64,000 nucleotides of DNA from Streptomyces sp. DH-12 (GTDB taxonomy: Bacteria; Actinomycetota; Actinomycetes; Streptomycetales; Streptomycetaceae), in NCBI RefSeq assembly GCF_002899455.1, contig NZ_PPFB01000001.1, positions 1,550,001 to 1,614,000 of the forward strand, read 5' to 3'. The stretch's first letter is position 1, and each line of letters starts with the position of its first letter. This document shows positions 27,605 through 36,544 of this stretch, one piece after another. The notes beneath the pieces are model-generated. The model was not told where the DNA came from. It made no database searches and worked only from the letters and a program-made list of their open reading frames with translations. The position numbers were made by a program, and so were the translations under genes.

Positions 27605-29374
27605 ATGCCACAGCACCGCGCCCTCCTGATCGGGGCCAGCAACTACGACATGCGGGGAATCCACTCGCTCCCCTTCATCCCTGGCGATCTCGCACGCCTC
27701 GGCTCGGCCCTCCGGCGCCGAGGCTTCAAAGACGTGCAGGTGCTTTCCCAACTGGAGGGTGGCAAGCAGCTTGGGGCCAACTTCATCAAAGGCTGCGTCG
27801 CGGGATTCCTGCGCCGCGCCGGCCGGGGCGACACACTGGTGATCGTCCTCAGTGGCCATGGTGTGCACGCTGCGGGCCGGGACTACCTCGTCCCCGAGGA
27901 CATCCACGAGGACACCCATCCCTTCGAGTCCGGCTGCGTGCCCATCGACTGGGGTCGCGACCTGGACGAGACACCTGCTGACCACGTTGTCTTCCTCATC
28001 GACGCCTGCCGGGAGGGCATCGAGGTGGCCTCGATGAGTGTGGCGGGCGTGACGCAGTGGGGGCGGCAGAAGACGGACGCCGCCTTACGGCGGAAGGTGG
28101 CGTACGTCTACGGCTGTTCCCCCGCCCAGCTCTCCCTCTACGTACGCGATCATGAGGCCGTGACCGACGGCGTTCAGTGCGGCACGGTGCCCGGCGAGTC
28201 GTTCAGCATCTTCTCCCGCGCGATCTCGGACGTCGTCACCTCCCACCAGGGCGCGCTGGCGCTGGACGTCTTCCGGGAAGCGGTTCAGGAACGGGTGTCC
28301 TTACTGCATCAGGCGTACAGGAAGCGGGGCAACCCGCAACTGCTGCGCACGATCACCGACATCCCGCACAACGCCTTCACCTTCCTCCCGGCAGCGGCGG
28401 GCCGCCACGAGGCCGCCACACCTCCCGTCACCGAGTACCCCGCAACGCCGTCTCGGAGCACGTCACCGTGGTGGAGTACACCGGCGTCCCCGCCATCGGG
28501 CCTGAGGCCGCAACCGGCACTGACCCGGACCGCTGAAGAAGACCGCCTCATCCCACCAGCTCCGTCGCACTCCGCCGCCCCCGGCCGTGGCCAGGCCGCA
28601 GGACCGGTGGGCCTTCCGCCCCGGCTGCGCGGATCTTCCCCCGGACCCCGGCACCTGATATCCCGCCGCCGGGTTCTGCTCGGTCTGGCTGGCACAGTTC
28701 TCACCGGAGTCGGCTTCACAGCCTGGAAGGTCATCGATGCCAGCACCCCAGACAGACAACTCTGGAAGTTCAACACCAGGGAGTTCGTGCAATCATCCCC
28801 AGCCGTGGCCGGAGGGGTGGTCTACGTCGGCAGCGGCGACGGCAAGTTGTATGCGGTGGATGCCGCCACCGGCGAGGAACACTGGTCCTTCGCCACCGGT
28901 GAGTGGGATGCGTCGTCCCCCAGCGACTCTGCGGTGAAGTCGTCTCCAGCGGTGGCCGACGGGGTGGTCTACGTCGGCAGCCAAAACAAGAAGCTGTATG
29001 CGGTGGATGCCGCCACCGGTAAGAAACGCTGGTCCTTCGCCACCGGTGGTGAGGTGTACTCCTCGCCAGCGGTGGCCGGAGGGGTGGTCTACGTCGGCAG
29101 CAGGGACGAGAAGCTGTATGCGGTGGACGCCGCCACCGGCGACGAACGCTGGTCCTTCGCCACCGGCGATCGGGTGGACTCGTCCCCAACGGTGACCAAA
29201 GGGGTGGTCTACGTCGGCAGCAGCAACGACAAGTTGTATGCGGTGGATGCCGCCACCGGCGACGAACGCTGGTCCTTCGCCACCGACTTCCATGTGGAAT
29301 CGTCCCCAACGGTGGCCGACGGGGTGGTCTACATCGGCAGCTACGACGCCCACCTGTACGCGGTGAAGACGTGA
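27605..29374 (+). CDS. Caspase-like protease fused to a PQQ-type beta-propeller
   Basis: 589 aa. Residues 1-260 form a C14 (caspase/metacaspase) peptidase: strand HRALLIGASNYD, catalytic His85 in VLSGHG and catalytic Cys135 in FLIDACREG. After a Pro/Ser-rich linker, one membrane segment (about residues 352-372, preceded by SRRR) is followed by five PQQ-like blades (about 385-589), each ending in VVYVGS...KLYAVDAATG. The charges place the protease in the cytosol and the propeller outside, like a sensor-effector. Blades 2-5 repeat at exactly 120 bp; blade 1-2 spacing is 147 bp. GC content is lower than in flanking genes, and IS ends border the pair, both pointing to transfer. Confidence 0.85.
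   Translation: MPQHRALLIGASNYDMRGIHSLPFIPGDLARLGSALRRRGFKDVQVLSQLEGGKQLGANFIKGCVAGFLRRAGRGDTLVIVLSGHGVHAAGRDYLVPEDIHEDTHPFESGCVPIDWGRDLDETPADHVVFLIDACREGIEVASMSVAGVTQWGRQKTDAALRRKVAYVYGCSPAQLSLYVRDHEAVTDGVQCGTVPGESFSIFSRAISDVVTSHQGALALDVFREAVQERVSLLHQAYRKRGNPQLLRTITDIPHNAFTFLPAAAGRHEAATPPVTEYPATPSRSTSPWWSTPASPPSGLRPQPALTRTAEEDRLIPPAPSHSAAPGRGQAAGPVGLPPRLRGSSPGPRHLISRRRVLLGLAGTVLTGVGFTAWKVIDASTPDRQLWKFNTREFVQSSPAVAGGVVYVGSGDGKLYAVDAATGEEHWSFATGEWDASSPSDSAVKSSPAVADGVVYVGSQNKKLYAVDAATGKKRWSFATGGEVYSSPAVAGGVVYVGSRDEKLYAVDAATGDERWSFATGDRVDSSPTVTKGVVYVGSSNDKLYAVDAATGDERWSFATDFHVESSPTVADGVVYIGSYDAHLYAVKT
28814..29374 (+). repeat. Tandem 120-bp coding repeats (PQQ blades)
   Basis: The string GGGGTGGTCTAC recurs at 28814, 28961, 29081 and 29201 (with one change at 29321). 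Three consecutive periods are exactly 120 bp and the first is 147 bp owing to a 9-codon insertion. Bases, not just residues, are conserved, indicating recent duplication or gene conversion inside the propeller. Confidence 0.85.
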
Positions 29375-29794
29375 CACCACATCCGCCGCGCCAGGCGCGC
29401 CCGGATCACGGCGCAGGCCAACGAGCAGCTGTCGGGCCGTGGTGAGTCCGAGCAGCACCAGGTCCTCCAGGACCGACTGTGCCAGGAAGCCGCCTGGATC
29501 AGCGGGCACGGAGCTCACGTGCTCGGATCGGCCCGTTCGGCGCCCTGACCGAAGGGCCGGCGCGGGAGTGGACGGACCTCAGCACGCTCGGCGGGTGGGA
29601 GCCGCTCGCTGGGCTCCCAAAGACGCGGCCGCTCTCGTCCGCGATGTCTCGGCAGGCTCCCCGGGTATCGTCCGGATCGCCCGCCAGCTTCGGGACTGGA
29701 CCGCTACCCGAGGTTCCTCCGCTGCGCGGGCGGTGCTGACTAGCTGGTCGGGGCAGGTTGACGTGTTTCAGGTTCACTGGTTCGGCCGCGACAC
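29375..29794. other. Gene-free stretch with possible coding debris
   Basis: No complete gene can be supported between the caspase stop and the IS end. A short plus-strand frame just after the stop reads plausibly (RRARRARITAQANEQLSG then SEQHQVLQDRLCQEAAW, ending at TGA about 29546) and may be the tail of a lost gene. Confidence 0.35.
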
Positions 29795-29859
29795 GTGAGC
29801 TGATGTCCGTATGGCGCTGACGGCTGGGGTAGGCGGGCCGATCAAGGGCTTCCGGGTGG

Positions 29860-30261
29860 CTACGGCCGCAGTTGAGCGAACAGTCCCTGCTCGGTCTCGA
29901 CCAGGATGCCGCGCTCGGTCAGCCGCTTGAGTTTCAGGCGGGTGTTGTTGACGTTGTTGGGCGCGATCTCCGTGTCCATCGCCTCGCACACCTGCCGTGC
30001 CCGCAGCGGGGAGTCGGCCGCGGCGAACACCGCCATGATCTGCTGGTAGGCCGGATGGTCCGGCAGCTTGGGGGCCGGCGGTGCCGGATCAGGCAGTTCC
30101 AGGAGCGTCTTGCGGGTGATCCGGATCTCCTCGGCGGCCCGGCCGAGTTCGTCCAGCTGCGCGATCTGCCCTCTCGCCTCCTTGACCTGCGTGACGATCT
30201 CCCGCTCCCGCTCTTCCAGGCGCACCAGCACCGCCCCCAAAGTCAGCTCCCCGCCGGTCAT
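29860..30261 (-). CDS. Winged-helix protein encoded within the IS
   Basis: 133 aa. The N-terminal half is a charged coiled coil (VRLEEREREIVTQVKEARGQ onward); the C-terminal half is a compact winged helix with LRARQVCEAMDTEIAPNN followed by NTRLKLKRLTERGILVE. Its ATG overlaps the transposase stop (ATGA), so the two are translated together and it is probably an accessory or regulatory protein of the element. A truncated copy lies at 26826-27046. Confidence 0.75.
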   Translation of the reverse strand: MTGGELTLGAVLVRLEEREREIVTQVKEARGQIAQLDELGRAAEEIRITRKTLLELPDPAPPAPKLPDHPAYQQIMAVFAAADSPLRARQVCEAMDTEIAPNNVNNTRLKLKRLTERGILVETEQGLFAQLRP

Positions 30262-31084
30262 GCGCCGCGCCAGGAGACGGAGGCGCCGGTCAGTCGACGG
30301 GCCATCACATCGCTTATCGCCCAGTACACCCGGGACTCCGCCGAGGCCGGGCGGTGCTCATAGTCGCGTACCAGCCTGCGGTGCAGCATCAAGATCCCGT
30401 TGGTCTGCTCCACCACCCACCGCCTGGGCTGGGGCGTGAACCCGGTGTCCGCCGCATTGCGCTCGACCACTTCGACCGCGATGCCCACCCGCTCGCCGTG
30501 GGCCACAACGGTTTTCTTGAACCCCTGGTCCACCAGGGCTTTTTGGACCGTGCCGGTCTCGGCGGCGACCTTGTCCAGCAGGGCGGTGCCAGCGGCGTTG
30601 TCGTGGGCGGAGGCGGCCAGCACCACCACCGCGATCACCAGGCCCAACACGTCAACGGCCAGGCCGCGCTTGCGGCCCGGCACTTTTTTGCCGCGTCCCG
30701 TCCGGTCGTCTTCGCGGGCACCCCGGTGGCCGCGTGCAGGCTCTGGGTGTCGAGCACCACCAGGCTGGGATCGGCCGACCGGCCCTTCTTCTCACGGACC
30801 TGCCAACGCAGCAGGTCGTGGATAACCTGGTCAGTGCCGTCGTCGCGCCACCTGTAGAAGTAGTACTTCACCGCACCGCCCGGCGGCAGGTCGTGCGGCA
30901 GGTAGTCCCACTGGCAGCCGGTGCGGGACTGGTACAGCAGCGCGTTGACGATCTCCCGCATCTCATAGCGGCCCTCGTGGCCGCTGACGGAGGGGTGCCG
31001 GGCCTTCCACGCCGTGATCACCGGTTCGATCAGCGTCCACCGTTCGTCGGACAAGTCGCTCTTGTAGGGCTTGCGGTCGCTCAC
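30258..31084 (-). CDS. IS5 family transposase made by -1 frameshifting
   Basis: The frame starting at GTG 31084 (SDRKPYKSDLSDERWTLIEP) carries the N-terminal domain and the first catalytic Asp (VVLDTQSLH). At 30683-30689 the minus strand reads A_AAA_AAG, a canonical -1 slippery heptamer in the correct phase. The -1 frame continues KVPGRKRGLAVDVLGLV, with the second Asp near ASAHDN and the Glu in WVVEQTNG, to the stop at 30258. The full product is about 275 aa. The catalytic triad is complete, so the element may be active. Confidence 0.82.
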
Positions 31085-31184
31085 GCAGCCACTTCAGCAC
31101 GGCCCCGGCCAGCGACCGGCCACGGGCCCGCGACACCACACGTTCAAGCGACGACAGAACAGACATCAGCCCACATACCACCCT

Positions 31185-31613
31185 CTAACAGGAACAGGCC
31201 ACCGGCCCGCAGGGAGCGCCGTACGCCCGGGAAGACCCGCGCCACAGGTAGGTCAGCGGTTCGCCCATGGTGACGACCGCGTCGAAGGTGCCGAGCGCGG
31301 GCAGCGAACGGGCGTCGGCCGTCACGAAGACCACCTGGTCGGCGCCGTCCTTGTGCCGCGCGGCCCCGATCATCTCCGGCGGCAGGTCGACCCCGGTGAC
31401 GGTGAAGCCCAGCCGGGCCAGTTCGAGAGCGGAACCGCCCGTCCCGCACCCCACGTCGAGCAGTCGGCGGCCGGGCACGCCGTGCTTCTCCAGGAGGTCG
31501 CGGTAGAGCCGGGCCCACCTCGTGTAGTCCTGGACCCGGGTCATCGCGTCGCAGTACGCGCCGATCGCGCGGTAGAGACTCTGGGCCGAGTCGTTGGAAG
31601 CAACCGAGTGCAC
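31185..31613 (-). pseudogene. Class I SAM methyltransferase truncated by the IS
   Basis: Starting at GTG 31613 (site GAGGG upstream), the N-terminal half of a small-molecule methyltransferase is intact: YRAIGAYCDAMTR, the SAM motif I LLDVGCGTGGSALELA, and FVTADARSLPALGTFD. After GEPLTYL the frame is lost; the expected continuation RRSLRAGGLFL is present in another frame up to about 31187, where the IS begins. The C-terminal half of the enzyme is absent, so it is not functional. Confidence 0.75.
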
Positions 31614-31740
31614 GGCGTCCCTCGCACATCTGTCGTCCGGTGGGTGTCCCGTCGTCCGGGGCACCACTGTGCCGCGGCTGTGCGGAACGTCAATGGAACG
31701 CGTGTGGACGGGCCCGGCGCGGGAGCGGACGTCGGCGGGT

Positions 31741-32415
31741 TCAGCCGAGGCCGGCGCGGGCGGCCAGGCCGGCGGCCATGGTGCGGGCGGTCTGCGAGAG
31801 GCGGGGCAGGAAGTCGACCACCGCGTGGGCCAGACGTGGCTCCTCGGCGTACAACCGGGCGAGGGCCTCCGGCGGGGTGGAGATCTGCCAGAGGGAGCCG
31901 GCGAGCAGGCTGACCGTGCTGACGAGGTCCCGGGTGGCGGCCTGGTCCAGGACCGGCTGGAAGGCGGAGCCGGTGTCCGCCATGTCGTCCAGGGCGCCGA
32001 GGGCGGCCAGCTTGTAGGTCAGGACCGCGTCGGCCGAGACATGCCGTTCCAGGTGGAGCGGGGCGTGGGCCAGGAGGTCGCAGAGCAGGGGCTGCTCCAC
32101 GACCGTACGGGCGAGGGTCGTGGCCAGTTCGTCTGGGGTGCCGTCGGTGCGCCCGCCGAGCGCGTCCGCCAGCGCGGCGGCCCATCGAGTCCAGCATTCG
32201 GCGGTCAGGCGCAGGTAGATCTCCTCGCGGGTCTCGACGTAGCGCAGCACCGCGGACTTGTTGATGCCGGCCCGGGCGGCGATGTCGGTGAGCGTCACCT
32301 CGCGGACGCCCTTCTCCAGGGCCAGGGAGCGCGCCGCGTCGACGATCGAGGCGAGCCGCAGTTCCTTGTGCTCCGGCCTGCGGGCGCGTCGTACGTGAGG
32401 AGGCAGCTTGTCCAT
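31741..32415 (-). CDS. TetR family transcriptional regulator
   Basis: 224 aa. N-terminal HTH at about residues 20-65 ([20 protein letters not shown]), with a C-terminal all-helical ligand domain. It is divergent from an aldehyde dehydrogenase gene across a 65-bp gap that holds two copies of AGAACAGCGTT, so it probably represses that gene and itself. ATG 32415 starts [14 protein letters not shown], the basic lead common in this subfamily. The inducer is likely an aldehyde or alcohol but is not known. Confidence 0.9.
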   Translation of the reverse strand: MDKLPPHVRRARRPEHKELRLASIVDAARSLALEKGVREVTLTDIAARAGINKSAVLRYVETREEIYLRLTAECWTRWAAALADALGGRTDGTPDELATTLARTVVEQPLLCDLLAHAPLHLERHVSADAVLTYKLAALGALDDMADTGSAFQPVLDQAATRDLVSTVSLLAGSLWQISTPPEALARLYAEEPRLAHAVVDFLPRLSQTARTMAAGLAARAGLG

Positions 32416-32430
32416 GCGTCCCAGCTTAAC

Positions 32431-32469
32431 AGAACAGCGTTCCCTTGACTTAGAGAACAGCGTTGCCTT
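32431..32469. promoter_or_regulatory. Two direct operator-like repeats in the tetR-aldehyde dehydrogenase gap
   Basis: AGAACAGCGTTCCCTT (32431-32446) and AGAACAGCGTTGCCTT (32454-32469) differ at one base and are spaced 23 nt apart; each core is a near-palindrome (AGAAC-N3-GTTCC). Their location between divergent genes fits a TetR operator pair overlapping both promoters. Confidence 0.6.
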
Positions 32470-32480
32470 AAGTTCTCGGC

Positions 32481-33920
32481 ATGACCGATTACGAGAAGCT
32501 GTACATCGGCGGACGCTGGACCGAACCCGCCAAGAAGGAACTGCTGGAAGTCCGCTCCCCGCACGACCGGTCCCTGGTCGGCCGGGCCGCCGAGGCCACC
32601 GAACTCGACGTGGACCTCGCCGTGGCCACCGCCCGCGAGGCCTTCGACCACGGACCCTGGCCCCGGCTGACGCCGACCGCCCGGCAGGAGGTCATCGCCC
32701 GTTTCAACGCCCTGTACGCCGAGCGCGCCGAGGAGATAGCCGACCTCACCACCGCGGAGAACGGCAGCGCCCGCTGGTTCACCGGCTGGACCGCCGCCGC
32801 GCTGTCCGAGCAGACCGACGCCTATCTGCGGGCCGCCGCGGCCCTGCCGTGGGAGGAGGAGCTGCCGCGGACCGAGGGCAGCACGGCCCGCACCCTGGTG
32901 CACCGCGAGCCGGTGGGCGTGGTCGCGGCCGTCATCCCCTGGAACGCCCCGCACCAGTCGGCGCTCACCAAGCTCGTCCCCGCACTGCTGGCGGGCTGCA
33001 CCGTGGTCCTGAAGACCTCACCGGAGAACGCGCTGGTCACGCTGCTGCTGGGGGAGATCTTCAGTGCGGCGGGTGTGCCGGAGGGCGTGGTCAGCATCCT
33101 GCCGGCCGACCGCCGCACCAGCGAGTACCTCATCTCCCACCCCGGCATCGACAAAATCGCCTTCACCGGTTCCACGGGCGCCGGACGCACCATCGCGGCG
33201 ATCGCCGGCCGGCAGCTCAAGCGGGTCAGCCTCGAACTCGGCGGCAAGTCCGCCGCCATCGTCCTGGAGGACGCCGACCTCGACGCGATGGCGGAAGGGC
33301 TGAAGTTCCTCTCCTTCGCGAACAACGGCGAGGCCTGCGTCGCGCACACCCGGATCCTGGTGCACCGCAGCCGCTACGACGAGGCGGTGGCCCGGCTGAA
33401 GGAACTGGTCGAGTCGCTGACCGTCGGCGACCCGGCCGACCCGGACACCTTCATCGGGCCGATGGTCCGGGCCGACCAGCAGGAGCGCGTCCGGTCCTAC
33501 ATCGAGACCGGCATCCGCGAGGGCGCCCGGCTGGTCACCGGTGGCCCCGAGGTACCGGCCGGTCTGGAGGGCGGCTACTACGTCACCCCGACCCTCTTCG
33601 CCGACGTCGACAACTCCATGCGCATCGCCCAGGAGGAGATCTTCGGCCCGGTCCTCGTGGTCATCCCGTTCGAGGACGACGAGGACGCCGTCCGCATCGC
33701 CAACGACTCCCCGTACGGTCTCGGCGGCGGGGTCTGGACGGCCGACGCGGCACGGGCCCTGGCCATCGCCCGGCGCATCCGCACCGGCACCTTCTCCGTC
33801 AACGGGGCGCCGCCCTCCCTCGACGGCCCTTTCGGCGGGTTCAAGGACAGCGGCATCGGCCGGGAGTTCGGCACGGCCGGGCTGACCCAGTACATCGAGT
33901 ACAAGACGATCTCCGTCTGA
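32481..33920 (+). CDS. NAD(P)-dependent aldehyde dehydrogenase
   Basis: 479 aa. The fold signature GFTGST-type loop ([11 protein letters not shown]), catalytic Glu252 in [11 protein letters not shown] and catalytic Cys286 in [11 protein letters not shown] are in the expected positions; the C-terminal [19 protein letters not shown] block is typical. It oxidises aldehydes to acids in the cytoplasm. ATG 32481 follows the TetR operator region directly. A perfect hairpin after its stop separates it from the next gene. The substrate is not evident; similar actinobacterial enzymes act on aromatic or terpenoid aldehydes. Confidence 0.92.
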   Translation: MTDYEKLYIGGRWTEPAKKELLEVRSPHDRSLVGRAAEATELDVDLAVATAREAFDHGPWPRLTPTARQEVIARFNALYAERAEEIADLTTAENGSARWFTGWTAAALSEQTDAYLRAAAALPWEEELPRTEGSTARTLVHREPVGVVAAVIPWNAPHQSALTKLVPALLAGCTVVLKTSPENALVTLLLGEIFSAAGVPEGVVSILPADRRTSEYLISHPGIDKIAFTGSTGAGRTIAAIAGRQLKRVSLELGGKSAAIVLEDADLDAMAEGLKFLSFANNGEACVAHTRILVHRSRYDEAVARLKELVESLTVGDPADPDTFIGPMVRADQQERVRSYIETGIREGARLVTGGPEVPAGLEGGYYVTPTLFADVDNSMRIAQEEIFGPVLVVIPFEDDEDAVRIANDSPYGLGGGVWTADAARALAIARRIRTGTFSVNGAPPSLDGPFGGFKDSGIGREFGTAGLTQYIEYKTISV

Positions 33921-33940
33921 CCGGTCCCCCACACACACAG

Positions 33941-33988
33941 CGCGGCGGAGCAGGGCGTGCCCCATCGGGCACGCCCTGCTCCGCCGCG
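33941..33988 (+). terminator. Hairpin after aldehyde dehydrogenase
   Basis: A 22-bp perfect stem (33941-33962 with 33967-33988) closes on the 4-nt loop CATC. Confidence 0.85.
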
Positions 33989-34006
33989 GCAGACGGGAGC
34001 GACACC

Positions 34007-35018
34007 GTGCACACCTCACACGTCACCCTCGGCGCCGGCGGCCTGCGCGTCGGCCCCATCGGCCTCGGCTGCATGGGCATGTCCCAGTTCTACGGACCCG
34101 CCGACCGCGCGGGATCGATCGCCACCGTGCGGCTCGCCCTCGACCTGGGCGTGAACCTCCTCGACACCGCCGACGTCTACGGTGCCGTCGGGGCGGCGGC
34201 GGACACCAACGGGTTTGGCCACAACGAGACACTGCTCGGCGAGGCGCTCCGGGGCCGCCGGGACCTGGCCGTGATCGCCACCAAGTTCGGCGCACGGCCC
34301 TCGGGCGACGGCCGGGTGGTCTACGACGGCCCCCCGCTTACGTCCGCTCGGCCTGCGAAGCCAGCCTGCGCCGGCTCGGCACCGACCACATCGACCTGCA
34401 CTACTGCCACCGGCTCGACCCGGCCGTCCCGGTCGAGGAGACCGTCGGCACCATGGCCGAACTGGTCGCGGAGGGAAAGGTCACGGCGCTCGGGCTGAGC
34501 AACGCCGGCCCCGACGAGCTGCGCCGGGCGGCCCGTACCGCACCCATCTCCGCCCCGCAGAGCGAGTACTCCCTGTGGGAGAGGGGGGTGGAGGACGAGA
34601 TCCTGCCGCTCTGCCGGAAACTGGGCATCGCACTGGTGCCGTACAGCCCGCTCGGCAGGGCCGCGCTGACCGGCCGGGTCGGTCCCGGCACCCGCCTGGA
34701 CGGTGACGACTTCCGCAGCACCCTGCCGAAGTTCTCGCCCGGCAACCTGCCGCACAACCTGCGGCTGGTGGACGGACTGAAGCAGTTCGCCCGAGAGCGG
34801 GAGCTCACCCCCGGCCAGGTCGCCCTGGCCTGGCTGCTGGCCCAGCCGTACGCCGTCGTACCGGTCCCGGGCACGAAACGGGCGGAGTTCCTGCGGGAGA
34901 ACGCCGCGGCGGCGGACGTCACCCTGGAGGCTGGCGAGGTCGCCGCGCTCGGCGCGCTGTTCGCGCCGGGGCGCGTGCGCGCGGCCAGTACGGCGAACTG
35001 CCCGTGTCCGGGCGGTAG
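34007..35018 (+). pseudogene. Aldo-keto reductase gene with two frameshifts
   Basis: GTG 34007, preceded by GGGAG, starts a clear aldo-keto reductase ([14 protein letters not shown], then [11 protein letters not shown] with the catalytic Asp/Tyr region). At a run of six C (34330-34335) the frame changes; adding one C restores [20 protein letters not shown] and the rest of the barrel ([22 protein letters not shown]). A second shift of two bases near 34975-34985 would give a natural end at the TAG 35016-35018. The C-run could also be a sequencing error, but two events make real decay likely. Confidence 0.75.
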
Positions 35019-35039
35019 GTCCACTCGGCGGGCGCCGGC

Positions 35040-36128
35040 TCACGCCTCCGGGTCCGGCGACGGGGCCAGCGCCCGTCCACCGACGGCCTTCCAGTGCAGG
35101 AAGGAACTGAGCCAGGCCGTGAGGAAGAGGGCGCCGATCAGGTAGCCGACGGTGTTGAGGTCGATGCCGACCAGCCAGGGCAGGGCCCGGCCTAGGGCGG
35201 GGACGCCGTCGGCCAGCAGCGTCACCAGGTTCACGGCGGCGACCAGGAGGGCTGCGGCGGCTGAGAGGCCGGTGGTGGTGAGGTTGTAGTGGATGCGGCG
35301 CAGCGGGTGGACGAACGCCCACCGGTACGCGGCCGACATGAAGGCGCCGTCGAGGGTGTCGAAGAGCGTCATCCCGCAGGTGAACAGGAGCGGGAGGAGC
35401 ATCAGCGCCCACCAGGGGACTCCGGAGGCGGCACCCGCGCCGGACATGACCAGCAGGGACACTTCGGTGGCCGTGTCGAAGCCCAGGCCGAAGAGCAGGC
35501 CGAGCGGGAACAGGTGCCAGGGACGCGTGGTCGACGCGGTCAGCCGGCGCAGCAGGCGCGAGAGCAGTCCCCGGTCGTCCAGTACCTCGTCCAGGCGCGC
35601 CTCGTCGTGCTCGCCCCGGCGCGCGGACCGGTACAGGGCCGCTATGCGGCGCAGGGCCAGCAGGTTGAGGACGCCCAGCAGCAACAGAAAGGCCGTGGAC
35701 ACGGACGTGCCGAGCACGCCCAGGACCTGGTGGGCGGCGGAGGAGTCGTCGGTCAGCCGGGAGGCCATGCGGGCCCCCAGGGCGGTCAGCAGGCTGAGCA
35801 GCACGACCACCGAGGAGTGGCCCAGGGCGAACCAGAAGCCGAGGTGGGCCGAGGGCCGCCCCTCGGCCAGGAACCGGCGGGTGGTGTTGTCGATGGCCGC
35901 GATGTGGTCGGCGTCGAAGGCGTGCCGGACGCCGAGCATGTACGCCGTCAGGCCGAGGCCGGTGCCGAAGACTTGGGCGCCGACGGAGAAGCGGTGCCCG
36001 GACACGGCGCCGGCCAGCGCGGCGAAGGCTGCGACGGTGACGGCGACGATCGCGGAGACCAGCAGAATTGTGCTCCGGTGGGTCGTGGGCGTCCGGGCGG
36101 ACCGGGTGGCCGTCTCAGTCCGTGGCAC
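35040..36128 (-). CDS. NiCoT family nickel/cobalt transporter
   Basis: About 362 aa with eight hydrophobic segments. The metal-selecting motif [17 protein letters not shown] is in the second helix; [12 protein letters not shown] and [14 protein letters not shown] are the other two family signatures. The start is GTG 36128, overlapping the previous gene's stop by 14 nt. It is the last gene of an operon for a cobalt-type nitrile hydratase-like enzyme, so it most likely supplies Co(II), like NhlF of Rhodococcus. The first 25 residues are basic and variable. Confidence 0.92.
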   Translation of the reverse strand: MPRTETATRSARTPTTHRSTILLVSAIVAVTVAAFAALAGAVSGHRFSVGAQVFGTGLGLTAYMLGVRHAFDADHIAAIDNTTRRFLAEGRPSAHLGFWFALGHSSVVVLLSLLTALGARMASRLTDDSSAAHQVLGVLGTSVSTAFLLLLGVLNLLALRRIAALYRSARRGEHDEARLDEVLDDRGLLSRLLRRLTASTTRPWHLFPLGLLFGLGFDTATEVSLLVMSGAGAASGVPWWALMLLPLLFTCGMTLFDTLDGAFMSAAYRWAFVHPLRRIHYNLTTTGLSAAAALLVAAVNLVTLLADGVPALGRALPWLVGIDLNTVGYLIGALFLTAWLSSFLHWKAVGGRALAPSPDPEA

Positions 36129-36540
36129 GGGACCCCCAGGGCTGGACCTGGACCGAGTAGGAGGCGCCCAACCGCTTGGCCCGGAAGCCCAGGGCCCGCA
36201 TGATGTCCAGCAGCGCACACGTCATGAGGCCCTCGACGTGGGTGACGCGCGGGTCCAGCGGAGTGTACGCCGCCTCGTGCGGGGCCCAGCTGATGAGGAG
36301 TGACCCCGGCCCGTAGTGCTCGGGGCAGGAGCGGATCTCCACTCCTCCGGTCAGAGCACCTCCGGTCGGGGTGTCGGCCTGGATGCCGAAGCCCGCGCGC
36401 AGCAGGGCGTGGACGAGGTCGGGTGCCAGTTCCACGTCGTGGAGGTCGAGGGTGGTGACGATGTGACGCGCCTGCCGGCGCAGGGTTTCGTCGGTGTGGT
36501 CGGGGACGGCAGTCGCGGGGCCGTTAAGGGTGTGGGGCAT
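36115..36540 (-). CDS. Unknown protein in the nitrile hydratase operon
   Basis: 141 aa, not recognised. It is soluble, with an N-terminal helical part (DETLRRQARHIVTTLDLHDV), a central strand region with VEIRSCPEHYGPGSLLISWA and a C-terminal helix-strand segment (CALLDIMRALGFRAKRLG). It has two Cys and four His residues, so metal binding is possible. ATG 36540 lies 4 nt after the aquaporin stop, and its own stop overlaps the transporter start. Its place between channel, enzyme and metal transporter suggests an assembly or metal-delivery role, but nothing in the sequence proves it. Confidence 0.7.
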   Translation of the reverse strand: MPHTLNGPATAVPDHTDETLRRQARHIVTTLDLHDVELAPDLVHALLRAGFGIQADTPTGGALTGGVEIRSCPEHYGPGSLLISWAPHEAAYTPLDPRVTHVEGLMTCALLDIMRALGFRAKRLGASYSVQVQPWGSRATD

Positions 36541-36544
36541 GGGA

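Larger units (their letters stand above)
29795..31174 (-). mobile_element. IS5-like insertion sequence with winged-helix passenger
   Basis: Candidate terminal inverted repeats GTGAGCTGATGTCCGT (29795-29810) and its partner at 31159-31174 match at 14 of 16 positions. Between them are a frameshifting transposase and a small winged-helix gene, all on the minus strand. The right end abuts a truncated methyltransferase gene. The exact ends and target duplication could not be fixed by eye. Confidence 0.65.

Noticed and set aside
28814..29374. Regular 120-bp repeats as a possible CRISPR or satellite array
   Set aside because: The repeats are in frame and encode PQQ propeller blades; unit and spacer lengths do not fit CRISPR.
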